Positions 33,856 through 42,757 are shown, counted from the stretch's first letter. The stretch: DNA of 64,000 nt from Bacteroidota bacterium (GCA_023957335.1 JAMLHC010000004.1:248001-312000); one strand, 5' to 3'. The notes: generated by a model not told the origin, from the letters alone. Program-made: numbers and translations.

Positions 33856-35052
33856 ATGACAAAAACATTGCACGGACTACCGGAAGAAGTTATTTTTTGT
33901 AAGAAATGTTGTATCTCAAATCAACGTCCTAGCACCAAAAGGGAGTTTTCAAAGAAAACGAGTGCAGATACAGAAACAGTGGGGTTTGGAGAAGATGGCA
34001 TTTGCGATTCTTGCAAATGGTTTGAATACAAAAAGACTATTGATTGGGTAGCAAGAGAAAAACAATTAGAGGAACTTTGTAATCGATTTAGAAGAAATGA
34101 TGGCACGTATGATGTCATTATCCCTTCAAGTGGAGGAAAAGATAGTTTTTATGTGGCACATATACTGAAACATAAATATAATATGAATCCATTAACCGTT
34201 ACTTGGGCACCCCATAAGTACACTCAGATTGGTTGGGAGAATTTTCAAAGTATGAATGATAATGGCTTTGATAATATTTTGGTTACTCCTAATGGCAAAG
34301 TACATAGAAAACTCACGCGTTTAGCATTTGAAAATTTAGTGAATCCATTTCAACCTTTTATTATTGGTCAGAAGAATGTTGCTCCAAGAGCAGCTTTACA
34401 ATATGGGGTTCAATTAATAATGTATGGTGAAAACCAAGCAGAAGCACATAATAAGTTTGATGAAAACTTAAGCCCTCTAATGGATATAAAACATTTTTGT
34501 AAAAAAGAGGGAGAAGAACTTTATTTCGGAGGCGTAAATATCAAAGATTTGGGTCAATATGGAATTGAGGATAAGGATATGTATCTATACAAGCCTTTAG
34601 ATGAAAAACACATTAGAGAGGCGGGGATAGAGGTACATTTCTTTAGTTTTTATAATAACTGGTCTCCACAAGAAAACTACTACTATGCAATGGAACATTC
34701 AGGCTTTAAGTCTAACCCGGATGGAAGAAGCGAAGGAACTTATACAAAGTTTGCCAGCTTAGATGACAAAATAGACGGACAACATTATTATACCATGTTC
34801 ATTAAGTTTGGACAGGGTAGAGCCATGAATGATGTAAACAGAGATATACGGGACGGTTTTATTACAAGAGAAGAAGGTGTAGAGTTAATAAATAAATATG
34901 ATGGTGAGTTCCCCAAGAAATACTTTAAGGAAGTTCTTGAATATTTAGATATCACAGAAGAAAAGTATTGGGAAGTGATAAATAATGCAAGGTCGCCTCA
35001 CCTTTGGGAACAAAAAAATGGAGAGTGGGTGTTGAAGCATAAGGTAAGCTAA
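33856..35052 (+). CDS. N-acetyl sugar amidotransferase (WbpG/PseA family)
   Basis: This 398-residue protein has cysteines C15, C18/C19, C50 and C53 that look like a metal site. The PP-loop SSGGKDS (91-97) activates the substrate with ATP. IMYGENQAEAHNKF is characteristic of the family. Characterised relatives convert a sugar N-acetyl group to an acetamidino group, as in PseA for pseudaminic acid and WbpG for a Pseudomonas O-antigen mannuronate. The ammonia donor is the HisH/HisF-like pair encoded directly downstream. Here the likely target is the nonulosonic acid or its precursor. Confidence 0.9.
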   Translation: MTKTLHGLPEEVIFCKKCCISNQRPSTKREFSKKTSADTETVGFGEDGICDSCKWFEYKKTIDWVAREKQLEELCNRFRRNDGTYDVIIPSSGGKDSFYVAHILKHKYNMNPLTVTWAPHKYTQIGWENFQSMNDNGFDNILVTPNGKVHRKLTRLAFENLVNPFQPFIIGQKNVAPRAALQYGVQLIMYGENQAEAHNKFDENLSPLMDIKHFCKKEGEELYFGGVNIKDLGQYGIEDKDMYLYKPLDEKHIREAGIEVHFFSFYNNWSPQENYYYAMEHSGFKSNPDGRSEGTYTKFASLDDKIDGQHYYTMFIKFGQGRAMNDVNRDIRDGFITREEGVELINKYDGEFPKKYFKEVLEYLDITEEKYWEVINNARSPHLWEQKNGEWVLKHKVS

Positions 35053-35060
35053 GAGTTTTT

Positions 35061-35819
35061 ATGAAAAGAGTAATTGCTCGATTAGACATAAAAGAGAATA
35101 GGCTTGTCAAGGGGATTCACCTAGAGGGATGGAGATTCTTGCCTCATAGTCCAAATGAATATTGTTACCAATATTACACAGAGGGAATTGATGAGATTAT
35201 TTATATAGATGCAGTAGCAAGTCTATACAATCGAAACTCTTTGAGAGAGATTATTAAAAGGACAACAGATAATGTTTTTATTCCCATTACGGTTGGAGGT
35301 GGAATCAGAACAATCGAAGATGCTAAGGAAATATTACGTTGCGGTGCAGACAAAATAGCGATTTGTACTCAGGCGGTGAGAACCCCCGAAATCATCAGTA
35401 GGGTGGCAGAGAAGTTTGGTGTACAATGTATGGTTTTGTCTGTTCAGGCAAAAAAAGACCAAGCAGGAAACTATAAGATTTGGTATGATGTAGCAAGGGA
35501 AAAAACGGAAAAAGATGTTGTAGAATGGGTGCAGGAAGCCGAAGAGTTGGGTGCAGGAGAAATATTATTGACATCAGTGGACAGGGAGGGAACAGAAAAA
35601 GGAATGGACACAGAATTGATTGAGAAAGTATCAAAGGCAGTAACAGTCCCTGTTATCGCCTGTGGTGGCTTTTCAAATCCTTCAGATTTTGTGCGCTCAA
35701 TTCAATCCGGAGCAGATGCGGTTGCTATAGCAAAGGCTTTGCACTATGGGAAAACCTCCGTAAAAGAAATTAAATCAGTTGCTTTGGCTTCAAACATAAA
35801 GGTAAGAAAGACAGAATGA
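35061..35819 (+). CDS. HisF-like ammonia-channelling subunit of the sugar amidotransferase
   Basis: This 252-residue TIM barrel aligns throughout with imidazole glycerol-phosphate synthase subunit HisF. ARLDIKENRLVKG keeps the first catalytic aspartate (D9) and LLTSVDREGT keeps the phosphate-side aspartate. The second catalytic acid, Asp130 in canonical AIDAKR, is replaced by Gln129 in SVQAKK. That change argues against histidine biosynthesis and for the HisF2-type role of passing ammonia from HisH to the WbpG-like partner. It overlaps HisH by four bases. No other histidine genes are nearby. Confidence 0.88.
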   Translation: MKRVIARLDIKENRLVKGIHLEGWRFLPHSPNEYCYQYYTEGIDEIIYIDAVASLYNRNSLREIIKRTTDNVFIPITVGGGIRTIEDAKEILRCGADKIAICTQAVRTPEIISRVAEKFGVQCMVLSVQAKKDQAGNYKIWYDVAREKTEKDVVEWVQEAEELGAGEILLTSVDREGTEKGMDTELIEKVSKAVTVPVIACGGFSNPSDFVRSIQSGADAVAIAKALHYGKTSVKEIKSVALASNIKVRKTE

Positions 35820-36445
35820 TTAAAGTAGGTATTATAGATTATGGTATGGGGAATCTGTTAAGCCTTAGCAGAGCATTGGAATATGTGGGTGCGAAAGTGA
35901 TAACCATATCAGAACCGGAGCAAATAGCAAATACAGACTTGTTGGTTCTACCCGGAGTCGGAGCATTTCACACAGGTATGGCAATGCTTAACAAAAAGAG
36001 ATTTAAAGAAGGAATTGATAGCTATGTAAATACCGGGAAACCATTTATGGGAATTTGCCTTGGAATGCAAATGCTGTTGACAAAAGGATATGAATTTGAA
36101 GAATCAAAAGGATTGGGGTTGATTGAAGGAGATGTTTTGCTTCTCCCTGATGGATTAGAGGATTGTAAGGTTCCTAATATCAACTGGCATGAGATAGAAG
36201 AACCATCTGAGAATAAATGGAAGGAAACAATATTACACAATACAAATCCTCATGCATGCTTCTATTTTGTTCATTCATTTTTTGCCAAACCGAAACATAA
36301 CAATGAAGTTTTAGCAAATACAGAGTTTGGTAGTTTTAGATTCGCTTCTGCCATCAAGAAAGACAATGTTTTTGGCACACAATTTCATCCTGAAAAAAGC
36401 GGAAAAGAAGGACTTAACCTTTTAAAAACCTTTCTTACATTATGA
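35816..36445 (+). CDS. HisH-like glutamine amidotransferase
   Basis: This 209-residue class I glutaminase has IDYGMGNLLS at the N-terminus, the oxyanion strand LPGVGAF, the nucleophile C81 in GICLGMQ, and the histidine and glutamate of FHPEKSG (H191, E193). It would hydrolyse glutamine and pass ammonia through the HisF-like barrel. Four-base overlaps with both neighbours show tight translational coupling. With HisF-like and WbpG-like proteins it makes up the three-part sugar amidination system known from Pseudomonas O-antigen clusters. Confidence 0.9.
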   Translation: MIKVGIIDYGMGNLLSLSRALEYVGAKVITISEPEQIANTDLLVLPGVGAFHTGMAMLNKKRFKEGIDSYVNTGKPFMGICLGMQMLLTKGYEFEESKGLGLIEGDVLLLPDGLEDCKVPNINWHEIEEPSENKWKETILHNTNPHACFYFVHSFFAKPKHNNEVLANTEFGSFRFASAIKKDNVFGTQFHPEKSGKEGLNLLKTFLTL

Positions 36446-37131
36446 GAATCTTAGGAGTTATTCCTGCACGAGGTGGCTCAAAAGGAGTTCCAAGAAAAAA
36501 TATTAAACTATTAGGAGACAAACCTTTAATTGCTTATACGATTGAAGCAGCTTTGCAATCCCAACTAACTAAAGTGATTGTTTCCACAGATGACGAAGAA
36601 ATTGCTGAAGTGTCTAGACAATATGGAGCAGAAGTACCTTTTATGCGTCCCGCGGAGTTAGCCTCCGATACCGCTTCATCGATTGATGTTGTTTTACATA
36701 CTTTAACAGAAGTTGAAGACGATATGAATGATTATGAAGCGGTCATGTTGTTGCAACCAACAACCCCATTCAGAACTTATAAAGATATAAATGAATGTAT
36801 AAATAAGTTTAATAATTCAGATTCTGATTCCCTCATCTCTGTTCGTGAAGTACCGCATGAGTTTAATCCACATTGGGTTTTTGAAGAAAAGTCAATAGGA
36901 TTTTTATCAATTGCTACCGGAGAAAAAGAAATCATAAAAAGAAGACAAGATTTGCCGAGAGCATACTATAGAGACGGTGCTATTTATATGGTTAATAGTA
37001 TGGTGTTGAAAGAGAAAAAAACTCTATATGGGGAGACAATCAGCTATTGGATTAATAAAAGCCAAGAATTTGTAAATATTGATACTATGGAGGACTGGGT
37101 TAAGGCTGAGAGAATAATTTCATCAAAATGA
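36442..37131 (+). CDS. CMP-nonulosonic acid cytidylyltransferase (NeuA/LegF family)
   Basis: This 229-residue protein starts ILGVIPARGGSKGVPRKN, the CTP-binding loop of acylneuraminate cytidylyltransferases. VIVSTDDEEIAEV and LLQPTTPFRTY follow in the expected order. It activates the finished nine-carbon acid as the CMP donor. It overlaps the hisH-like gene and the next gene by four bases each. Together with the NeuB and NeuC homologues it completes the core of a sialic or legionaminic acid pathway. The family does not tell which acid is used. Confidence 0.92.
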   Translation: MRILGVIPARGGSKGVPRKNIKLLGDKPLIAYTIEAALQSQLTKVIVSTDDEEIAEVSRQYGAEVPFMRPAELASDTASSIDVVLHTLTEVEDDMNDYEAVMLLQPTTPFRTYKDINECINKFNNSDSDSLISVREVPHEFNPHWVFEEKSIGFLSIATGEKEIIKRRQDLPRAYYRDGAIYMVNSMVLKEKKTLYGETISYWINKSQEFVNIDTMEDWVKAERIISSK

Positions 37132-38681
37132 TTTTTGCTAAAACTATTCTTGATAAGGAATCAATAGAATTTGCTTTAAGAAATAAGGTTGATTCTATCT
37201 TGTTTTGTGAAACCAAAATAGATTTTCAGAATATAGCTCAAATAGCATTTATTAATTGTTCTGATAATAGAATTGCCAGCAGTTGGTTTACATGGAAAGT
37301 CAATAATAAAGTGCTGATATCCTTTAAAGAGAAATTCCCTTCTTTTTTTAAATGGGGTAAATATGATATGACCTTAGCCTATCAAAAAGCTTTGTATTGG
37401 TCAAATCAAAAAACCGGATTTTTACATTATACAAAAGAAAAATACTTTAGTGAAGAAAAGGTTCTTTATATGGAGCCTATGCACCCGTATAATAAATGGA
37501 AAACAAAGCTGAAATATACAATACAAAGGCTCAAATCATCACGAAAAGTAGAGGAACTCAATAATTTTCCAAAGTCAAAACAAAAGGGAATTTTTATTAA
37601 AAACACCTTTCAGCTTAAATTGTACAAACATGTTATGAAGGAAGCCTTAAAGAATATTGATGATTACAAGGTGCTGACTTTAGATAAAGATTGTTATAAC
37701 CGGCTTTCTGATATGGGTTGGCATAGTGAGAACTTGGTTTTTATAGAACAACAGAATATAACTTTTACTTTTCCGCATGTAAATCTTATTAAACTCAAAA
37801 ATGAAGATTGGTTTGTACTAAATCAGTTATTGATTCATTGGCAGGAGTTCGGGCAATGGGTTGAAATTGCTGAGACTATTACTAAATCAGGTGTTTCTAG
37901 TCTTCTAATGAATGAAGCAGAAAATGGAGTTTTTGGAGCAGTAATGGGAGAAGTGCTTGGTAAAAATGGAATTAAGACTTTTAATACCATGAACGGAATG
38001 AAAGCGGGACAAGCGCAAGATGCTTTTATTAACTTTGATTATTGGTTTGTTTGGGATGAGCAATTGAAATCACTTTTGCGAGATAAGTGTGGATTGGATT
38101 CTTCAAAACTATTGGTGTCAGGGCACTTAATGGAAGATGAAGTAAGAGATTTTCAATTTCAAAACAGTTTAGGAATTGACAAAATACAATTAGAAGGCAA
38201 AACAGTAATATCTGTTTTTTCAATCCCTGAACTATGTGAAGAAAAGCGTCAAACATTTAACTTTATATACAAATTAGCTGAATTAGATTCTGAATTAGTA
38301 TTTCTCTTACGTCCACACCCATCCGAAACTGAAGAAGAAAAGATTATGTCTTCTGCTGAATTGAAAAATGTTTATTGGATAAATTCAACGCCTGAAAATT
38401 CAAAAACCACTTTATATGACCAACTAAGCATCAGTGATTTGAGTATTTGCTTTGGCTCTACGATTGCTTTAGAAAGCAAATGGTTTGGAGTTCCATGCAT
38501 AACAGTAGAAAAAAGACCTGAAAGCTTGATTTATGCAGTGGATGGAGAAATGATAGTAAAGACAGAGGTTTTGGAGAAAAGAATGATTCACGAGTTGTTA
38601 AATAAAGACAAACAAGCAAGGCAAAGTAGAAAGGAACTTGTTAGTGAGATTATGCTTTCTTCAATGTTGAACCCTAATTAG
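37128..38681 (+). CDS. Probable surface-carbohydrate transferase (unclassified)
   Basis: This 517-residue soluble protein directly follows the CMP-sugar synthetase in a four-base overlap. I do not recognise a close family. The C-terminal half has VFLLRPHPSETEEEK and then DLSICFGSTIALESKWFGVPCITVEK. This is the donor-domain layout seen in CDP-glycerol transferases, in polysialyltransferase-like proteins and in the N-acetylglucosamine 2-epimerase fold. Its place makes it a good candidate for the transferase that uses the CMP-nonulosonic acid (inference). The N-terminal half has no recognisable motif. Confidence 0.6.
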   Translation: MIFAKTILDKESIEFALRNKVDSILFCETKIDFQNIAQIAFINCSDNRIASSWFTWKVNNKVLISFKEKFPSFFKWGKYDMTLAYQKALYWSNQKTGFLHYTKEKYFSEEKVLYMEPMHPYNKWKTKLKYTIQRLKSSRKVEELNNFPKSKQKGIFIKNTFQLKLYKHVMKEALKNIDDYKVLTLDKDCYNRLSDMGWHSENLVFIEQQNITFTFPHVNLIKLKNEDWFVLNQLLIHWQEFGQWVEIAETITKSGVSSLLMNEAENGVFGAVMGEVLGKNGIKTFNTMNGMKAGQAQDAFINFDYWFVWDEQLKSLLRDKCGLDSSKLLVSGHLMEDEVRDFQFQNSLGIDKIQLEGKTVISVFSIPELCEEKRQTFNFIYKLAELDSELVFLLRPHPSETEEEKIMSSAELKNVYWINSTPENSKTTLYDQLSISDLSICFGSTIALESKWFGVPCITVEKRPESLIYAVDGEMIVKTEVLEKRMIHELLNKDKQARQSRKELVSEIMLSSMLNPN

Positions 38682-38693
38682 TAAAGAGATAGT

Positions 38694-39950
38694 TTGAATA
38701 AAAAGGTCCTAATCATCTGTTATACTTTTCCTCCTTATCCCGGTATTGGAGGTCGGAGATGGGCAAAATTTGCAAAGTATCTAAATAGACAGGGAGTAGA
38801 TGTTGCTGTCATTGCTGCCAAGAAGTCTCTAAATTCACGTTCCTTATGGGAGAAGGACATACAAGAGTTTGTTAACAAAATAGATTTTCTGCCTTCTCAT
38901 TACCCTGATATTCTAACCCGGATTCCTCAAACACTTTTAGAAAAGATTCGATATAAAATTGCTTTACAATATGTGAAAGCAAAGGTAAAAGGGAATTATT
39001 TCGACCACTCTTCTTTGTGGGCTAATACCTTAGTAAATCAAGTAGAACAGAAGATAAAACAAGGGTATAATAATGTAGTGGTATCTTGCGCACCCTTTGC
39101 TAGTTCTCGATTTGTGATTGAATTAAAAAATAAATATCCGGAAGTAAATTTCATCTTGGATTTTAGAGACCCTTGGACAGATAACAAAACTAGTTTTGGG
39201 TTTACTACTATTTCTTCCAAAAGACTGAAAATAGAAAAGGAAGTAGAAAGAATGGTAGTAAATCAGTATGATACCATACTTTCTGTTTCGGAAGAGATGA
39301 CGCAAAGATTTAAAAGCCTTTCAAATAGCGATAATACTTTTCTAACCGTACAGAATGGTTTTGATAGAGAGGATATTCAACTAGTCAATTCTAAAGATAA
39401 AAATAAGAAGGAAGACAAGTTAACCTTTATCTATGCCGGCACATTGTATAATCAGGCAATACATGTATTCGAGAAATTATGTCAAGTGTTAAAAGAAATC
39501 AAAGAGACTAATTCAAATATCTATTCTAAGCTTCAATTTGATTTTTATGGACATGCACCACAAGAGTTTAAAAATTTAGCGAGAGAAATTGAATGTATTT
39601 GTTTCAATGGAGAAGTTGACAAGGAAACTGCATTAACGGAAATACAGTCCTCACAGGTGGCAATGTTAATCTTGACAGATGATATAACTTATTCTTTTAG
39701 CACAAAGTTTCATGAATATGTTTCCTTTAAAACCCCAATTGCAGTTTTTTCAAGCGGTGGCAAAACCGGAGAGTATGTTCAAGCTAATGGAATTGGATAT
39801 AATTGTACCATAGAGGAGATGAAAAATAAGATTGTAAAAATCTTTCAAGATTGGGAGACAGACAACCTAGTTTTCAATCCTGCATACGATATAGAAAAAC
39901 ATGATATAGAGAGAATAACTGTAGAGGAACTAATTCCTTTATTAAAATAA
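38694..39950 (+). CDS. Glycosyltransferase, GT4-like
   Basis: This 418-residue protein starts at TTG in front of KKVLIICYTFPPYPGIGG, the standard glycine-rich N-terminus of GT-B transferases. DFRDPWTDN is a conserved acceptor-domain motif of related capsule enzymes. LTFIYAGTLYNQ and VAMLILTDDITYSFSTKFHEYVSFKTPI form the donor domain. The E-x7-E is modified to FHEYVSFKTPI with one clear glutamate. It ends the nonulosonic block, as a repeat cluster follows. Confidence 0.82.
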   Translation: MNKKVLIICYTFPPYPGIGGRRWAKFAKYLNRQGVDVAVIAAKKSLNSRSLWEKDIQEFVNKIDFLPSHYPDILTRIPQTLLEKIRYKIALQYVKAKVKGNYFDHSSLWANTLVNQVEQKIKQGYNNVVVSCAPFASSRFVIELKNKYPEVNFILDFRDPWTDNKTSFGFTTISSKRLKIEKEVERMVVNQYDTILSVSEEMTQRFKSLSNSDNTFLTVQNGFDREDIQLVNSKDKNKKEDKLTFIYAGTLYNQAIHVFEKLCQVLKEIKETNSNIYSKLQFDFYGHAPQEFKNLAREIECICFNGEVDKETALTEIQSSQVAMLILTDDITYSFSTKFHEYVSFKTPIAVFSSGGKTGEYVQANGIGYNCTIEEMKNKIVKIFQDWETDNLVFNPAYDIEKHDIERITVEELIPLLK

Positions 39951-39984
39951 TACGAGAAAGAAATTACTTTGTGCTTACTCATTC

Positions 39985-40172
39985 TATCTTAGCGTCTGTT
40001 TTCACTTTGTGTTCTTAGCGAGAAATTCTCAGCGCTCTCCGTGCCTTCTCCGTGTCCTCTGTGGTTAAACAAAGTAACTACTCTCAATCCTTCTTTGCGT
40101 TCTTTGCGTTTCTTTTCTTTGCGTTCTTTGCGAGAAAGCTTCTTCTCCGTGCCTCCTCTGTGGTTAAATGAA
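39985..40172. repeat. Dispersed repeat family 2 cluster upstream of the second DUF4143 gene
   Basis: This stretch is built from units such as CTTTGCGTTCTTTGCGAGAAA and CTCCGTGCCTTCTCCGTG followed by TCTGTGGTTAAAC. The 25 bases TAACTACTCTCAATCCTTCTTTGCG near 40076 recur at about 44696. Units occur as two halves in a fixed order, so the full element is composite. No gene is visible. Confidence 0.85.
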
Positions 40173-40188
40173 GTAATTGAGAGTTTAC

Positions 40189-40239
40189 GGTTATATCCAT
40201 AAAAAATTGCTTTAAAATATTAAATTTGCGGTTGTAACC
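40189..40239 (+). promoter_or_regulatory. Paired operator-like repeats around a -7 box
   Basis: GGTTATATCCATA (from 40189) and GGTTGTAACCATA (from 40230) are direct repeats 41 bp apart, each with GGTT/AACC-type dyad symmetry. Between them lies TAAATTTG (40221-40228), matching TAnnTTTG. The second repeat ends seven bases before the ATG. This suggests cooperative repression of the ATPase gene (inference). Confidence 0.5.
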
Positions 40240-40245
40240 ATATAA

Positions 40246-41463
40246 ATGATTTTAAGAGCAAGTTACATTCAAGAACTAAGTAAGTTTATAGACAAACCCT
40301 TTGTCAAGATTCTTACAGGTATTAGACGTTGTGGCAAATCCACAGTTCTAAAGTTACTCAAAGAAGAGCTGATAGCACAAGGTATTAAGCAGGATAATAT
40401 ATTATATGTGAACTTTGAAAGTTTCTCATTTTCTGAAATTAATTCTGCCACAGCTTTTTATGATTTTATAAAAGACAAAATTAAAGCTGATAAGAAGTAT
40501 TATCTATTATTAGATGAAATTCAGGAAGTTGATCAGTGGGAAAAGGCAATTAATTCATTTCTAGTGGATTTTGATGTAGATATTTATTTAACGGGGTCTA
40601 ATTCTCATCTGCTATCATCTGAATTAGCGACTTATCTTGCTGGTAGATATATAGAGATACCTGTGTTTACTCTTTCATTTAATGAATTTTTGGATTTTAA
40701 GGCTCATTATTCTCAAGGTGAAGTAACAAATACACAAGAAAGTTATTTGTCTTATTTGCATTTAGGTGGCTTTCCTGTTATTCATACAGCTCATTATACG
40801 GAGGAAACAGCCTACAAGGTTGTATATGATATTTATTCATCGGTTATACTACGCGATACAGTACAAAGGTATAAAATTAGAGATATTGAATTGTTGGAAC
40901 GCGTTGTTAAATATGCCTTTGATAATGTAGGGAATACATTTTCTGGTAAAAATGTGGCGGACTATTTTAAAAGTCAGCAAAGGAAGATTGATTTAAACAC
41001 CGTATATAATTATTTGCATGCTTTAGAAGGTGCATTTGTATTATATCGTGTTCCTCGTTATGATATAAGAGGTAAGGAGATTCTTAAAACGCAAGAGAAG
41101 TTTTATGTGAGTGATGTATCATTGCTCTATGCAACGATGGGTTTCCGAAATAGAATGATTTCAGGTATTTTAGAAAATATAGTTTTTCTTGAATTAAGAA
41201 GACGGGGATATAAGGTTTATGTAGGTAAATTAGATTCGAGAGAGATAGATTTTATCGCTGAAAAACAATCCGAAAAAATATATTTACAAGTAGCTTATAA
41301 GCTTGATAATGAGCAGGTAGTAGAAAGAGAGTTTTCGCCATTATTAGCGATTCATGATCAATATCCCAAAATGGTAATAACTATGGATGATTTTTGGCAA
41401 GAATCCATCGAAGGTGTAAGGCATTTGCATATAATTGATTTTTTACAAAATGAATTGTATTGA
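40246..41463 (+). CDS. AAA ATPase with DUF4143-like C-terminus (second copy)
   Basis: This 405-residue protein has Walker A GIRRCGKST (25-33), Walker B YYLLLDEIQEVDQW with D90 and E91, and DIYLTGSNSHLL as the sensor strand. The C-terminal REIDFIAEK and YLQVAYKL form a PD-(D/E)XK-like pattern. It is only distantly similar to the copy at 15728-16906. It is bracketed by repeat family 2, and paired dyad repeats flank its promoter. Its cellular role is unknown for the family. Confidence 0.88.
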   Translation: MILRASYIQELSKFIDKPFVKILTGIRRCGKSTVLKLLKEELIAQGIKQDNILYVNFESFSFSEINSATAFYDFIKDKIKADKKYYLLLDEIQEVDQWEKAINSFLVDFDVDIYLTGSNSHLLSSELATYLAGRYIEIPVFTLSFNEFLDFKAHYSQGEVTNTQESYLSYLHLGGFPVIHTAHYTEETAYKVVYDIYSSVILRDTVQRYKIRDIELLERVVKYAFDNVGNTFSGKNVADYFKSQQRKIDLNTVYNYLHALEGAFVLYRVPRYDIRGKEILKTQEKFYVSDVSLLYATMGFRNRMISGILENIVFLELRRRGYKVYVGKLDSREIDFIAEKQSEKIYLQVAYKLDNEQVVEREFSPLLAIHDQYPKMVITMDDFWQESIEGVRHLHIIDFLQNELY

Positions 41464-41483
41464 GGGTTTTAATGAGTCTAAAA

Positions 41484-41520
41484 CTCCTCTGTGCCTTCTC
41501 CGTGCCCTCCGTGGTTAAAC
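41484..41520. repeat. Repeat family 2, single unit between two genes
   Basis: One copy of the CTCCTCTGTGCCTTCTCCGTG plus CCCTCCGTGGTTAAAC half-element occupies the short gap after the ATPase gene. It lies in an upstream extension of the next open frame, which is why the downstream start is placed at 41550. Confidence 0.9.
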
Positions 41521-41549
41521 AAAAGGAAAAAATTTTAAAATTAAATAAC

Positions 41550-42521
41550 ATGCAACACTTACTAGAAAAATACGAACATATCCAAAAGCTACTCAAGCTG
41601 GATAGAGATTATCCTGATCGCAGGGAATTTCATAAAATGCTATCTCCTCTTTTATTAGAAATGACGGCAGACAAAGAGTTTATGAAAGATATTGTCAAAA
41701 GAAATTTCTCGGACGAAGGATATCTTAAACAGGTTTGGTCCGGATACAATATTCCTTTCCTTTATGTGTATGAAAATGAGAATTTCTACCTCAAAGTACA
41801 CCTTTTCCCACCGGAAAAAGACGGTCGCGATAACGTGGCAGCACATTGTATTCATCACCACAATAATTACATTATCACCACCAATGCATTCTTTGGAACC
41901 GGTTATGAAAGTTTTCTCTTTGAAAAGAATCCAATAACCGACCCCAAAACATTGGATGTGGACTTGAAAATCACTAAACACTTCCATCAAAAAGATTGGA
42001 ATCCAAGTATGGTAGATAGCTGGGAGCCCCATGTAGTATTTATTCCCAAGGTACTTTCTGCAACCTTGATTATTTGGTCACCGGATAAAAAAAGAACTAC
42101 AGATACCCTAAGACAAAATCCATTGTTAAAATCTGTAAAAGCTCCTTTGCGTTGGCTCATTCACAAAGTTGGTTTGACAAACTCTTTTGGGTTAGCGGCA
42201 GAAAAAACGTATCAGTTTTATCCAAATCCTAATGGAAAAGGTTTTAAGGGAATAGAAGAAGGAGAATATTTTGCACCAACCAAAGCGGATAAAGGTCCTA
42301 AGGTAGATGAGTATTCTGCACAAATGATATTTGCATTCATACAGAGAGCAGGATTGTTTGATGAAGAGTTCTTTAAAGAACACATAAATATTATCCCAAG
42401 TTATTATCATAAGTTTATAGATATGTGTGCCTCTGGAGAACAGATTTCGGATGTTTATCACAGAACAGTAATTAATGTACCTCAGAAGACGTATTTTAGA
42501 GAGGATATAGAGCAGGCTTAA
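41550..42521 (+). CDS. Hypothetical protein, possibly cupin-like
   Basis: I choose ATG 41550, because the frame upstream of it (a TTG at 41460) runs through a dispersed repeat. The 323-residue soluble protein is not one I recognise. A central CIHHHNNYIITTNAFFGTGYE, followed 60 residues later by SWEPHVVFIPKVLSATLIIW, gives a histidine cluster and beta-rich pattern that could be a metal-binding cupin fold (weak inference). It ends with RTVINVPQKTYFREDI. Neighbours are repeat-bracketed cargo genes and a glycosyltransferase, so the function is open. Confidence 0.6.
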   Translation: MQHLLEKYEHIQKLLKLDRDYPDRREFHKMLSPLLLEMTADKEFMKDIVKRNFSDEGYLKQVWSGYNIPFLYVYENENFYLKVHLFPPEKDGRDNVAAHCIHHHNNYIITTNAFFGTGYESFLFEKNPITDPKTLDVDLKITKHFHQKDWNPSMVDSWEPHVVFIPKVLSATLIIWSPDKKRTTDTLRQNPLLKSVKAPLRWLIHKVGLTNSFGLAAEKTYQFYPNPNGKGFKGIEEGEYFAPTKADKGPKVDEYSAQMIFAFIQRAGLFDEEFFKEHINIIPSYYHKFIDMCASGEQISDVYHRTVINVPQKTYFREDIEQA

Positions 42522-42524
42522 TAC

Positions 42525-42757
42525 AAGCTGTTTTCACGCAAAGACCGCAGAGAGGCAATTGTCGCTAAGAGCGCAAAGTTGTTTCACACGAAGCTGTTTT
42601 CGCGCAAAGACCGCAGAGAGGCAATTGTCGCTAAGAGCGCAAAGTTGTTTCACACGAAGCTGTTTTCACGCAAAGACCGCAGAGAGGCAATTGTCGCTAA
42701 GAGCGCAAAGTTGTTTCACACGAAGCTGTTTTCACGCAAAGACCGCAAAGTTATTTA
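42525..42757. repeat. 66-bp tandem repeat array (repeat family 2 related)
   Basis: The 318-bp gap upstream of the GxxExxY gene holds three full 66-bp units starting at 42525, 42591 and 42657, and a partial fourth from 42723. Each contains AAGCTGTTTTCACGCAAAGA, CCGCAGAGAGGCAATTGTCG and CTAAGAGCGCAAAGTTGTTT. The copies differ at very few bases. Because 66 is a multiple of three, open frames run through it by chance. The remaining bases to 42839 show no gene. Confidence 0.95.

Noticed and set aside
35061-36445. HisF and HisH as histidine biosynthesis genes
   Set aside because: They are fused by overlaps into a WbpG-NeuA operon, no other his genes are present and the HisF copy lacks one catalytic aspartate.
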